Assembly: GCA_030704615.1 (NCBI GenBank)
Contig: CM060732.1
Location: 19,966,001-20,026,000 of the forward strand
Reading direction: 5' to 3'
Length of the DNA stretch: 60,000 bases
DNA from: Takakia lepidozioides
Taxonomy: Eukaryota; Streptophyta; Takakiopsida; Takakiales; Takakiaceae
This document shows, piece by piece, positions 11,009 to 21,049 of the stretch. The notes beneath the pieces are model-generated. The model searched no databases. It saw only the letters and a program-made list of their open reading frames with translations, and had not been told where the DNA came from. A program made the translations under genes and the position numbers. How positions within the stretch are numbered: the first letter of the stretch is position 1; each line of letters starts with the position of its first letter.

Positions 11009-11820
11009 CTGCGACCGCCAACAGGGGGTGGTCGCATCATTTTTTTTTTCTTTATTAGGTGCGACCACCAGCAGGGGTGGTCACAAAAAAATTATTTATT
11101 TAATAGGTGCGACCACCAGCAGGGGGGTGGTCGCAGATTTTTTTATTTTTTTAATGGGTGCGACCACCAACAGGAGGGTGGTCGCAGATTTTTAAAAAAA
11201 AAATAGGTGCGACCACCAGCAGGGAGGTGGTCTTTAATTTTTCTTTTTTTTAATAGGCGCGACTACCAGTAGGGGGGTGGTCGCAGAAATTTTATTTAAA
11301 ACAAATAGGTGCGACCACCACCTGCTGGTGGTCGCACTATTTTCCTTTTTTTAAAATAGATGCGACCACCAGCAGGGGGGTGGTCGTAGGGGGGTGGTCG
11401 CATAATTTTCCGATTTTTTAATATCTACCAACAGTCAGTAGCTCAGTTGGTTAAGTGCACTGAGTGCGACCTGGACGATTCTGGGGTCAAATCTTGCTAC
11501 TTGATGGGTGTGGTATGGTTTGTGTGTGGTGCCCCATTCCTACGCCTCATGGCGCATAAATGAAAGAGGTTATTTTCACTTCTCACTACTAAGGGGCCTG
11601 ATTTGTGAGCTGTCGCTCCCAGGTGTTTCCCAAAACAAAACAAAAAAATAAATAAATTTTAAAAAAAAAATCCGCGACCACCAGCAGGGGGGTGGTCGCA
11701 CCATTTTTTTTAGGGGCGACCACCAACAAGGGGGTGGTCGCAGAATTTTCTATTTTTAAATAGCTGCGACCACCAATAGGGGGGTGGTCGGACCATTTTT
11801 CTTTTTGTTAAATAGGTGCA
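11009..11820 (+). repeat. hairpin array B, split by a SINE
   Basis: About eight units lie between 11009 and 11405 and three more between 11675 and 11800, all of the TGCGACCACCAGCAGG...GGTGGTCGCA type with T-rich spacers. They share the orientation of array A, except one unit near 11310-11337 whose loop is inverted (CACCTGCTGG). The interruption at about 11432-11672 is a SINE. The array stops inside a unit (AAATAGGTGCA) where repeat X and a transposon end begin. Confidence 0.85.
11432..11672 (+). mobile_element. tRNA-derived SINE
   Basis: The head contains TAGCTCAGTTGG at 11439-11450, an exact match to the pol III A-box pattern, and GGGTCAAATC near 11485, a degenerate B-box (expected GGTTCGAATCC), spaced as in a tRNA. 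A body of about 130 bases with no tRNA similarity follows, ending in AAAACAAAACAAAAAAATAAATAAA-type A-rich sequence. The tRNA fold cannot be completed, so this is a retroposon and not a functional tRNA. It inserted into hairpin array B and therefore is younger than the array. Confidence 0.7.
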
Positions 11821-11825
11821 AATAA

Positions 11826-11866
11826 TATGTAGAGCAGTTTCATTCGGGCCCTGATTCTACAGTGGT
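11826..11866 (+). mobile_element. left terminal inverted repeat of a hAT-type element
   Basis: ATATGTAGAGCAGTTTCATT followed by CGGGCCCTGATTCTACAGTGGTCC matches the reverse complement of about 16656-16717 with only a few differences. The pair brackets the hAT transposase gene on both sides, so 11.83-16.71 kb is the best candidate for one element. I could not find a convincing 8-bp target duplication: the flanks (CAAATA left, TTACAATA right) are similar but not identical. Confidence 0.6.
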
Positions 11867-11867
11867 C

Positions 11868-12140
11868 CAGGAATTACTGTAGCCCAGGAATTAGAGTGGG
11901 GCGCCTATGTAGGAAGGCCACGTGTATTAAGGAATGAGATGAGGGGGTCCAAAAAAAGAATGGAGGAATTGGCTAAATTTAGAATAGGGAGTCCTGTAGG
12001 GTTGACATGTGTCCCAGGGCCTTCTAGAAGGCTCCCAGGGTCGGCGGGCTTCTAGAACGGTCCCACCGCCCTGAGAGGCTATATAAGGGAACCCCCCCCT
12101 TACTACGTACTAACTTACTACCTATTAAATCAGTAAATAG
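11868..12140 (+). repeat. promoter-like repeat X, right copy
   Basis: This copy mirrors 808-1070. It contains CCACGTGTATT, paired TTCTAGAAGG segments and CTATATAAGG at 12079-12088 pointing rightward. It lies between the left terminal repeat of the hAT element and the small hairpin array C. No sense-strand gene follows it, because the hAT gene here runs on the other strand; the copy may be a truncated family end that retained only its promoter. Confidence 0.75.
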
Positions 12141-12265
12141 GTGTGACTACCAGCAGGGGGGTGGTCGCAACATTTTTCTTTTATTTTAACAGTTGCGACG
12201 ACCGCTACTGGTGGTTGCACAATTATTATTTTTAAAATAGGTGCGACCACCAGGAGGTTGGTCCC
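12139..12265 (+). repeat. hairpin array C (three units)
   Basis: Three degenerate units of the GCGACC hairpin family lie between repeat X and the hAT region. They are in the same orientation as array B. Array D, on the far side of the hAT gene, is in the opposite orientation, so C and D form an inverted subterminal pair around the transposase gene. Confidence 0.7.
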
Positions 12266-12923
12266 CTTGCACCTGTATGTATATTTGGAGAGGCAAATAA
12301 AAAGCACATGTATCGACTCCCCATGGATTTGTGAAGGGGAAGATGAATGTTGGGAGCTGCACCTGGCCTTTGTGGCTTTCGAAACCATAATAGGAAATCA
12401 ACAATGTAAAGATAATGACGAAACACAAACACACGCACAACCACCAAACCCTTTCTTGGGTACACATATTCCACCATTTTTATTTCCGTACACGTATGCA
12501 TGTACCCAAACTGAAACATGGATATCCATGGAAACATACTACACATAATGTGACAGAAGTTATAGCTGTACTTAGTTCCGTCTGGCACGACGACGATGGT
12601 ATGATCTCACGCCTAGTACAAAATCTTCGTCCCCACTCACTTCACCCCCGTTCCCATGATCAGTGCTAGAATCATGATCTCCATCTGTTCTTTCGTTTCT
12701 AGAGGCAACTGGCCGTTGGACCTGTAGTCGTCCTCGGAGTACGTTCACTTGTATCTCTAGTCAATTTCCACTCCTATCATGAATACCATCTAGGGTATCA
12801 GGCCTGTTCACAGATCGCTCACCAACAAAAAGTTGCACAATTCTCTACCGTTTCTAGGCTTGTCCCGGATTTCGTGGTGGCCTTGGAGCAGGTCTCGCAC
12901 GAGGAAGGCTACTCGCACGTACA
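12266..12923. other. region 3' of the hAT gene with no recognisable gene
   Basis: Several overlapping frames of 60-118 codons exist on both strands, none with recognisable motifs or consistent codon preference. The stretch lies downstream of the hAT transposase read on the minus strand. At 12854-13045 another frame continues the Ser/His/Pro-rich repeat of the hAT C-terminus, so the original stop was probably near 12.85 kb and a frameshift shortened it. Confidence 0.45.
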
Positions 12924-15528
12924 TCAGAGGGGCCGACATGAGAGGAAGGGGCCGAGGGAGCACGGTTCACATGCGGACGTTGTCGGGCCAGATGAAACGA
13001 CAATAGCCGGTTTGACTTGCAGAAGTCCCGCAGTAGAAGAAGCATCTCCCAGGATCGGAGTAGCGATGGAAGGAATTACATGAGGGGGAGAGAGACTAGA
13101 TGGACCAGCATGGGATGGACCGGCTTGAGAAAGAGAAACATGAGATGGAGCGGCGTGAGATGAAGCACGGTTCACAGGGACACGATGTCGGTGAAAGAAT
13201 GACAACGGTCGGTTGTCATCATCCGACGATTCGACCTGCACATCTCCCGCAGTCCATGGAACTCGTGGTGGGGGAGAGTTGACATCAACTTCATTGTTAA
13301 GAGTGTGCTCCACTGGGGAAAAAGGGTCCACAATTGGGATGACACCATATCGCAGTTCATCATCAACAAGGTCATCGAATGATGGATGCATTGCAACATC
13401 ATTGTCATTAAATTCATATGGGTCATGTGGAGGATTGTCCACATCATCGGACCCATCCCAACCGTTGGAGTCGGAGTCCCTTGCGGTGTCGGTGTCATCA
13501 TTGCTGCTAGATTGGACATCTGAGGCAGATTCTTCAGACAACAGATTCTTCTCGTACCATGCAGATGTGTCACTTGCTGTCCTCTCTCGCCGTAGGCTAC
13601 AATTCGTGTAGACATAAACCAATTTGTCAGCCCTGGCAGGATTCAACCTGTTGCGAATCTTGTTGTGAACAAACAAGTAACTGCTCCAGTTCCGCTCACA
13701 GGACGACGCTGAGCACACTTGAGCAAGAATATGCTTTGCAATGGGAGCTAACGTTCTTGCTCCAGCTCCAATCAGATCCCACCATTCATGTGGCAACACG
13801 TTCATTGCTTTTGGATCCGACATGTCATGGAAAGGATTCTGGCGATCCGAGAAGCACTGGTACTCGGACAAAGCTCGCTCTACCATGTTCAAGGGCGCGA
13901 GTTGCATGATGACCCGTACAAGCCCGACTTTGGCATCCACATCGTCTCTCAAATCTGTATTGTCCTGCAAGAATGGATTTAGCAAGGCCCCTGCATAATG
14001 CAAGTCCGTGCGAACCATCCGTTTGCGGTCGTAAAATGCATCATCGGTCCTTGCCGCCAAATCATCGTCCATAGAAAATGGAGGACGCCTCAAGGATTGC
14101 ATGTGCTTCTCAAGGTTTTCCAATATCAACCATGCTTTATCCATTATTGGTTGTTTTCCATCAAACTCCCGCAAAGCAATCAACACCGGCTCCACCATGT
14201 ACACAAAATTTGCACATTTCGCCCAGAAATCGTCGGAGCGAATGATTGCGCGGACCCTCCGACTTTTGCTCAAAGACTTGGACTTACGAGAGTCGCGTAA
14301 GGTGCCCACATACGCATCCCATTGAGGGTCAATGATCAGCTGCTCCAGACCCGCCCTCACAGTCACCAGTCGATCCACCATCAAAAAGTTTGTGGCAAAG
14401 CGGGTTTTACCCGGGTTCCTAAGGCTGTATTTGGGTTCATGCTTTCTAAACAATGCCAGAGGGATGTGATGTATACGAATGAACGTCACAACCGACTTTG
14501 TCCTTTTTACTAGTTGTTTCATCCATGATTCTTTTCCTCAATCCTCCAAAAGGAGATCAAAGATATGAGCAGCACACCTTTGATAATATAGATGGGGATA
14601 TCGTACCATCAAAATATCGGCCATATTAACCATGTTAGATGCATTGTCCGTGTACACTTGGACAAATTTTATTAGCTCCAATTTTATCGATGAAACTCGT
14701 CAACAATCCTGCTTGATAACGTGCATCTTTTCTCTCCCCGCTTGTGTCAACGGATCCCAAAAATTGTTCCCCCGCAGGACAGACCAGCATGATATTGAAC
14801 AGTGGTCGATTACTAACAGAACTCTAACCGTCCGCACATATAGTGCTTCCATATTTCCGGAGAGAATCACCTGTCTTTTCATTCACCTTTTGGGTGAGGT
14901 CAGAGATAGCCTCTTCTAGCAATCTTGTGCGGAGATCGCGATAACTCGGAGGTGTGTATGTGGACTTGGAATCGGACGTGGCTTTGACAGCAGCCACAAA
15001 CGCAAGAAGCCTCGAGACATTGAACGGAATATTGGCCTCGTAGAAAAATTGGGTCCACTTCTTATCTAGAGTCCTCCTGTGCGACAAATTTAAGCCTTCT
15101 TGCATTGATTGTTGCCTCAATGGTCTGGTCCGTACAAGTGCTGGCGTACAATCGGGTGTTGCTCCTGACCCACCGGCTTCTCCACGAACAGCAGACGCCT
15201 CGCAAGAATCCCCCTGGGTACAACTCTGAGGGACATTTTGATTCGAACCTGGAGTGTTTGGCTCAGAAGCCGCGGCCACATCAAGAGACAGTGGGATATT
15301 GCCTCTACATTGGGCAAAGTGGGCTTTCACTCGCATGAAGGCTTTTGGGCACAAACTAGCCCCTGCATTCTTTCCATCTCTGTAGCCGAGGTGATATAAC
15401 ATGCGATCTTTGCGACCCGCCAGCTTCAATGCACAAAGATTGCATTGAACACCGTCTTTTTTGTGCGGGTCTACGGTGAACCAAGGGATCCACTCCTCCC
15501 TCATCCTCACACCCAAAACCCTAACCAC
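12924..15528 (-). pseudogene. hAT-family transposase, broken by stops and a frameshift
   Basis: The product would cut and paste a hAT DNA transposon. Reading from 15528 (probable ATG at 15504): a BED-like zinc finger (CNLC near 15.45 kb, then YHLGY and CPK), the segment EANIPFNVSRLLAF, and a DUF659-like core (STICADG, then NRPLFNIMLVCPAGEQFLGS, VYTDNASN and RCAAHIFDLLLED). The large frame 14522-12924 ends the catalytic region and carries the hAT C-terminal dimerisation domain (HILAQVCSASSCERNWSSY, IRNRL), then a long acidic and Ser/Pro/His-rich tail. Damage: TAG at 14824-14826 and TGA at 14538-14540, both where a conserved Trp (TGG) is expected, plus a frameshift near 14.65 kb. A TATA motif lies at 15815-15823 (-). 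Array C/D and the terminal repeats flank it. Family assignment is secure; the copy is dead unless complemented. Confidence 0.9.
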
Positions 15529-15923
15529 AAAGGTTGAACGAAGAACACTAGTGTACTTGGTAGATTTGTCAAGAGCAATAGAAGTTAGAACAGAATGCGA
15601 TGGCCCAACACTACGGCATCAATCCATCCAAGTAGATCAATGCACCATGTAATATTGTGTTTTTCGACAATTTGCTGTAGTGGCTCTGGTGGAAGCCACA
15701 ACAACAAACAGTCCGCACCCTCCTCTTGGGCTTACACTCTTGCTCAAGGAATAGAGAACATTCACTCGCCACAAAAGTGTTTGCCACAAAAGAAGTGAGG
15801 GGTATTGGGACCACCTTATATACCCTCCAGCCTCCAAGCCTCACACGCTCGACGAATCAGAATCCAATGTTGCGACTGCTCCAGGTCGCACGAGGAAGTC
15901 ACATGTTATTTTTTAAAAAAAAA
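15529..15923 (-). promoter_or_regulatory. 5' region of the hAT transposase gene with TATA box
   Basis: TATATAAGG (minus strand, 15815-15823) lies about 290-310 bases upstream of the likely start codon, the same distance as in the kinase-like gene. Short frames in this stretch have no recognisable content. The region ends at hairpin array D. Confidence 0.55.
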
Positions 15924-16432
15924 CTGCTGCGATCACCCTCATGCTGGTGGTCGCAGATATTAAAAAACAGAAAATTGTTGCGACCACCCCCCTGCTGGTG
16001 GTCGCACCTATTAAAAAAAAGAAAAATGTTGCGACCACCCCCATGCTCGTGGTCACAGAGATTATTAAATAAATAAAATAAATAAAAAATAAAAAATTGC
16101 TGCGACCACTCCCCTGCTGGTGGTCGCACCTATTAAAAAAACTGAAAAATGCTGCGACTACCCCCATGGTGGTGATCGCAGATATTAAAAAATAAAAAAC
16201 TGTTGCGACCACCCCCCTGATGGTGGTTGCACCTATTACAAATAAAATAAAAATTGTGCGACCACCAGTAGCGGTGGTCGCAACTGTTTAAGAAAAGAAA
16301 AAAATGCGACCACCCCTGCTGGTGGTCGCATCTATTTTTAAAAAACAAAAATGCTGCAACAACCCCTCTGCTGGTGGTCGCAACTATTAAAAAATAAGAT
16401 AAATTCTGCCACCACCACCATTTGGAGGTCGC
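15924..16432 (-). repeat. hairpin array D (inverted orientation)
   Basis: About ten units of TGCGACCACCCCCCTGCTGG...TCGCA type, the reverse complement of the array A/B/C unit, recur every 48-70 bases with A-rich spacers. The array forms the right subterminal region of the mobile complex. Open frames across it (for example 15913-16212) are repeat-encoded and are not called as genes. Confidence 0.85.
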
Positions 16433-16573
16433 ACCAATTTAACAATAATGATTTTACAAATATTGGCGGATGGAGTAATTTATAAAACAATTCATTCACT
16501 TGCCAAGATGTCGCCTGGAATACAACGTGTCCACCTACGTGGCATATTTTTCACCTAACTCATGTTTTACTGA

Positions 16574-16648
16574 TTTTTCGGCAAAACTGACGTGACGTTG
16601 GTTGCGTCAGCGTCAAGTCCGACGTGACGTGACGTCACTGACGTGCGC
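16574..16648. repeat. GACGT-rich block near the right edge of the mobile complex
   Basis: CTGACGTGACGTTGGTTGCG and CCGACGTGACGTGACGTCAC form a dense ACGT block between an AT-rich stretch and the right terminal repeat. It resembles the block at 1088-1166; both are followed inward by AT-rich DNA and then a hairpin array, so the two outer edges of the complex have mirrored organisation. Confidence 0.55.
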
Positions 16649-16655
16649 AACCCTG

Positions 16656-16717
16656 ATTCCTGGACCACTCTAGAATCAGGGCCTGAATGAAACTGCTCTA
16701 CATATTTACAATAATGC
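16656..16717 (-). mobile_element. right terminal inverted repeat of the hAT-type element
   Basis: GACCACTCTAGAATCAGGGC followed by CTGAATGAAACTGCTCTACATAT is the inverted partner of 11826-11866. Beyond it the repeat families of the mobile complex cease, which supports this as the right border. Confidence 0.65.
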
Positions 16718-17869
16718 CAATCACTCTTTAAGTTGGGAAGTCAGGTGGGGTCTAAGATTGGATCCAGTGGGGTGGATGGTTGTCGAAGTACAATTTTCCC
16801 GATGGCGAGGTGAAGAAGGGGAGCAAGAGATTATTGGTGGTGACAGAGTTGGAGAGCTGGAGGTTGAAGGCAGGCAAGTACTCGGTCATGCAAGTAGGTG
16901 GCCATCTCTTTCAAGTTCTAGGGTTGACATGGCCATCCGTAGAGTTAGTCACACTCCACGGAATCATGTCAAGGTATATCCGCCTACCTTTGACTCGTTT
17001 CACCTGACTATCCTGCTGGTAATTTCAAAGTGAATCATCCAGCATGAGTTTGGATTCAAACCTCTACAAGTTTTGATTAGAATGAGAAATACTTTTCTTT
17101 CTTTTGGTGCAGAATGGTTTTAGCCATCCGTTGACACACAAACGCTGGATTAGCTTGTGAATGCAGGGTGAGTGTGCTGATGGCCCGGTACAGCAATCGG
17201 GTGATGAATTTTGTTGTTCCTGTGACTTTGGGGAATACTGTCAAATAAAGCATGGACGGCAAAGTAGGCATTGGGCCCCTGCCACTTTCTATGATCCTTA
17301 CGAAACTTACTGCTAAACGCACATGTTTTGATCCTGTGCAACTCGCCTAAATTGAAATCCAAATCAGCCAATATGAGTGTTGGTAAAAACTCAACATGAA
17401 AGTGAATGAAAAACAGTTCTTGAACTGCTGCCGGCCTACTTCACAGGACTAAGAATTTAGTTCTTTTGTGTAGAAAAGGGAAAAGAAAAGAAACGAAACT
17501 GCTGTACCTGTCAGCTTCTTCAGTTCATACTTTAGTACAAATGCAATTTAATTTGTAACTGGTAACAGATAGCTGAAAAGAACAATATGATACAACTCAT
17601 GTATCATCTTGCACATAGAGAACATCTCTAATAAATGTGAGATGAAATTCTTTAACCGTGCTAATACCTCAGGCTATGATGCTATCTACTGCTTGTAGTT
17701 GTCCAGGATCTCTATCAAACTCCTTCGATAGCACCTACCTCAGGCCGGATTTCCCCCTGCAAAACATTGCGAGATTGGGTATATATCAACCGCTACCTAT
17801 CCATACTTGCCTTCAATTAGATTTATACCTAAGCCTATTGCCAAGATGCATCAACCTTCCAAGCAAAGC
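16718..17869. other. region with an unrecognised open frame (16780-17007, +) and no clear gene
   Basis: The plus-strand frame at 16780-17007 encodes a plausible globular segment (SKYNFPDGEVKKGSK, then WRLKAGKYSVMQVGGHLFQV), but I recognise no family and its ends are undefined. Minus-strand frames at 17076-17371 could be remnants of the downstream part of the TIR pseudogene that follows. Nothing else is supported. Confidence 0.35.
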
Positions 17870-19058
17870 CTCAAGTTGCCTATGCAATATGTGCAAACTA
17901 GCGTAGCACTAGCTCCCAACCCCTATGACTTTCTCATCATCTCGACATACATCTTACTCACATTTTCCAAGATCTCATTTATGTATTCTGCGTCATGGCT
18001 CAAGTCTTTATATGTGTATTCAACACCAATAAACTTGCAAAGACTTGCCACAACATCTCTATACTTTCCTACATCAATAGGATGACATGCAGTAGACATG
18101 TTTGCCCACTATTCTTCCCAAAATTGTTCATCCAGAAGATTCCTGATATCTCGTGGGCTACGCTCATAAAACAGGGGTAAAATTCGGACCTTTGAAGATC
18201 CTTTCTTCTTTTGCCGCATATCCACAAACAATTTTAACTCTATCATTGCCAAATCTTCTTAAAATACTCCTTCGTTATAACAATCATCCCCATGTCAATT
18301 TGCCATAATTGTTGCATGATTTCTTCTGGAATCGACATACCCTTGCATAACGATCAATAATAACTTCATAACATGGAATCTTCTTTAGCTCATTGTAGAG
18401 TCTGACTGCAATTTTTTTTTTTTGATCCATCTTCTCCACCTGTATGGGATATGAAAATACGTAGCTTTCGACCAACAATAGTTGGAGGTGTAGGAACAAG
18501 CGATGGAGTAGAAATTACCCTTGAATGAGAAGGATAAGCCGACGGTGGTAGATTCATATTGCCGGCCTCTGAAAAAGAAGTTTTCCTTTTCTTTCTTTTG
18601 GAAATTTCCCACCGACAAATGAAAACTATGCCAATGAAAAGTAAAGCACCAACACCGACCACAATGCCCACAATCACCTTCACATGAGACTCTGACTAAG
18701 ACCTGGTGGAGGACTAAACACTAGAGGTGGAGCACTGGGGCTTGGAGAACGTAGGGGTGGAGCCATTGGTGCCAGAGGTGGATCAGTTGAAGGACTTTTG
18801 GACGGAGGAGATACAATTTGGGGGTGTCAGGGGTGCAGGTGAAGGTGATATTGGGGGTGGAGGGGAGGGCAATATTGGGGTTGGCGGAGAGGGCAATATT
18901 GGCCCTTGGGGGTGGAGGGGACGGCAATGGTGGACTGGCCGGAGCAGGTACAGGGCCACATGATGAATCATGTGACCAAAAGAACAAGTTGTTTTGAATA
19001 GTTTGAGGGTTCTAACCGCAAGGGTTGTGGCGTAGATAGTGCAAAGGATGCTAATCAT
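17870..19058 (-). pseudogene. proline-rich, single-pass membrane TIR-domain protein, frameshifted pseudogene
   Basis: Read on the minus strand, fragments in different frames assemble in a sensible order. A Pro/Ser-rich stretch (PPLPSPPPP, SPSPAPLTPP, LAPMAPPLRSPSPSAPP; about 19.0-18.69 kb) precedes one hydrophobic helix (VIVGIVVGVGALLFIGIVFI) and a basic stop-transfer (KRKKRK). A TIR domain follows: KLRIFISHTGGEDGSKK, IAVRLYNELKKIPCYEVIID, GMSIPEEIMQQLWQIDMG, VITKEYFKKIWQ, VRILPLFYERSPRDIRN. At least three frameshifts are needed, one in a 12-base A/T homopolymer at 18412-18423, and a TAG follows FWEE near 18.11 kb. Plant TIR domains usually sit at the N-terminus of cytosolic NLRs or stand alone; an extensin-like ectodomain, membrane helix and cytosolic TIR is unusual. 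No NB-ARC was recognised downstream. Confidence 0.65.
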
Positions 19059-21049
19059 TTAACAAAAAAAGAGGCAATTTTCCAGGAAAACTATGTTTCA
19101 TGCTTAGATTTGCTTTGATACATGTTTGAATTGGTTTTTTTTTTGCTTTATACGATTTGTGAATGATTTTATTAACATACATTCATTTTTGGTTTCAAAG
19201 AACTTAATTTTAAATTAGTTGCAACTTTTTTATTAGATGCTATATTGCTTATAGTATAAGGTTTTTTTTTAAATGTATTATAATTTAATTAAATAACTCA
19301 GTGCCTACACTCCTCTCTTCGACGTATGTGTGTGAGGTGCCGCCGGCAGACTCACTTCTACTGTCCCCAGTGTGATGGGGCTTACATGTGCATGGGGGAG
19401 TGTTGGCGTCATGCCCACCGGCTGCGGGAAAGGTGATGGCATTGGAGTGGAGAGTTGCTTTTAGGCTGGTTGCTGTATGTGAGATGGGATGTACGTTGTT
19501 TATGAAGAGGGAGGGGGGTTGTGTTTGGTGGAAGCGGCGGGCTAGTCATCTTCTCCTATGTGTCATGGTCTTGTTCTCGTTTTGCTGTGTCTGGTCGTGA
19601 GTGAGCAGTGGCAAAGTGGGGGGCAGGCCGAGTGTTGGGGTCGTGATGTTCTCCTTTGTGTCATGCTCTCTTCATCGTTTGCTGGTCTGGTTCGTGAGTG
19701 AGCATGGGCAGGGTGGGGGGGGGGCCAGGCCAAGTGTTGGGTTTTGTTGTTTTTTTGGGTGTTGTTGTTTTTTGGGGAGGGTGGATCGTGCTGTCAAGGG
19801 TGGGGTCTTGTTTGTGGGGGTTCTCTGGCTGCTTGGGGGGGGGGGGGGACTGTCTGCACACTGGGCAGATCAGGGGGTTCAAGCCCCCCTCAGTTCTTAG
19901 TCGTGGCTGGTTTCTTTGGCTAGCAGTTGGCCTTGTAAGGTTACCTTAAATTACCTCAGATGAGATCTGGCTCATTTTTATTATGAATTGCGGCACTCAG
20001 TGGCTGAAGTGCGCACCTTAGCGGCTGAAGTGATCACCTCAGCGGCTGATCAAGTGGTGCACTTCAGCGGTATAATTTGGAAATTTTTATTTTATTTTAT
20101 TTTGTGCTTAATGGCAGGTGGACATGGTCGTTGCTTCCCCGGGACCCATTCACTCGCAGCAGATGGGCCCGGAAGCCAAGTCGGGTAGCCAATTGGGCGC
20201 GCACCCATTTTGCTGATGTGGCCCCCTGTGTGGCCTGCCGGAACTGTTTACCGGACAAGCCTCTGTGGGCATGAGATGGAAGTGACTGGAAAAATCACAA
20301 AAAAACCCATCTATAGAGCAATTTTTGGTTTTTTTCAAAACATTTTGGGCCTCTTCTTGCCCTGTGGGCCCTGCAGGATTGCACTAAAGGAAACTTGATT
20401 TTGTAAAAAACTGGAGGAGCTATGTGGATCTTCCTTTCCCTGTGTAGTTTTTCTTCCATTGAACCCCCCCCTAATATTACTCCAAGGCACTCGTCTCGAG
20501 TTCCAAAATGCTGATGAAGTCCGCTTTTCGAATCACACATGATCGCGCGAGATAGAACAGTTCTCTGCCTCCACCACCATGGAAAACCAGTACAATTTAT
20601 AAAACCCAATTTCAATCAACGACGAGGATGCTGTCAGTTGCTCTGGGAGGGATTTTGGAAGCAGCCAAAATTACTTCAATCCATTTTAAAAGAGGGAGTT
20701 TACAAAGCTTCCACAATCCATCTAGGACCAAGTAAGACGACCATCGTGTGTGATTGAATTGTGTGTTATGGACCATCCAGTCACAGACGAAGATCGTGTG
20801 AGTTGGTCCCCATCGTATTATGCAAACATCGTAAAATTCATTCTCATGAAATATTATGAAGTACTTTTGAAAGCCTCCACAATCCGTTTGGCACCACATG
20901 ACAGCATCTTCGGTGTGGATTGAGTACACAACAAACTCCTCCAGCCTCCAGCCTCATCTGTTTCAGCCTCCACTGATAATGAAGTCATCTTGTTTTGATA
21001 ACATTTGATAACACTGTTGTTCCATGCCAGCTCCACAAGACGAGATATT
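19059..21049. other. gene-free stretch with G-rich and short internal repeats
   Basis: From 19390 to 19950 the plus strand is strongly G/T-rich, including a run of 13 G near 19837. At 19990-20065 a short motif, GCGGCTGAAGTG(C/A)(G/T)CACCT, occurs three times. From 20640 to 20930 the phrase GCTTCCACAATCC/GCCTCCACAATCC and related segments recur. None of the open frames has recognisable content. Confidence 0.4.

Noticed and set aside
11432-11505. Functional tRNA gene.
   Set aside because: Only the A-box is good; the B-box is degenerate, the acceptor stem cannot be closed, and a non-tRNA body with an A-rich tail follows.
808-12140. Long terminal repeat retrotransposon with repeat X as LTR.
   Set aside because: The two copies are inverted, not direct, and no reverse transcriptase, integrase or primer-binding site was seen between them.
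1309-16432. The GCGACC arrays look superficially like CRISPR arrays (short palindromic repeats with spacers).
   Set aside because: Spacers are low-complexity poly-T or poly-A, not unique sequences, units diverge freely, and the surroundings are a plant genome with hAT sequence.
18721-18987. Independent small proline-rich secreted protein.
   Set aside because: The Pro-rich stretches occur in several frames and lead directly into the membrane helix and TIR segments, so one broken gene explains them better.
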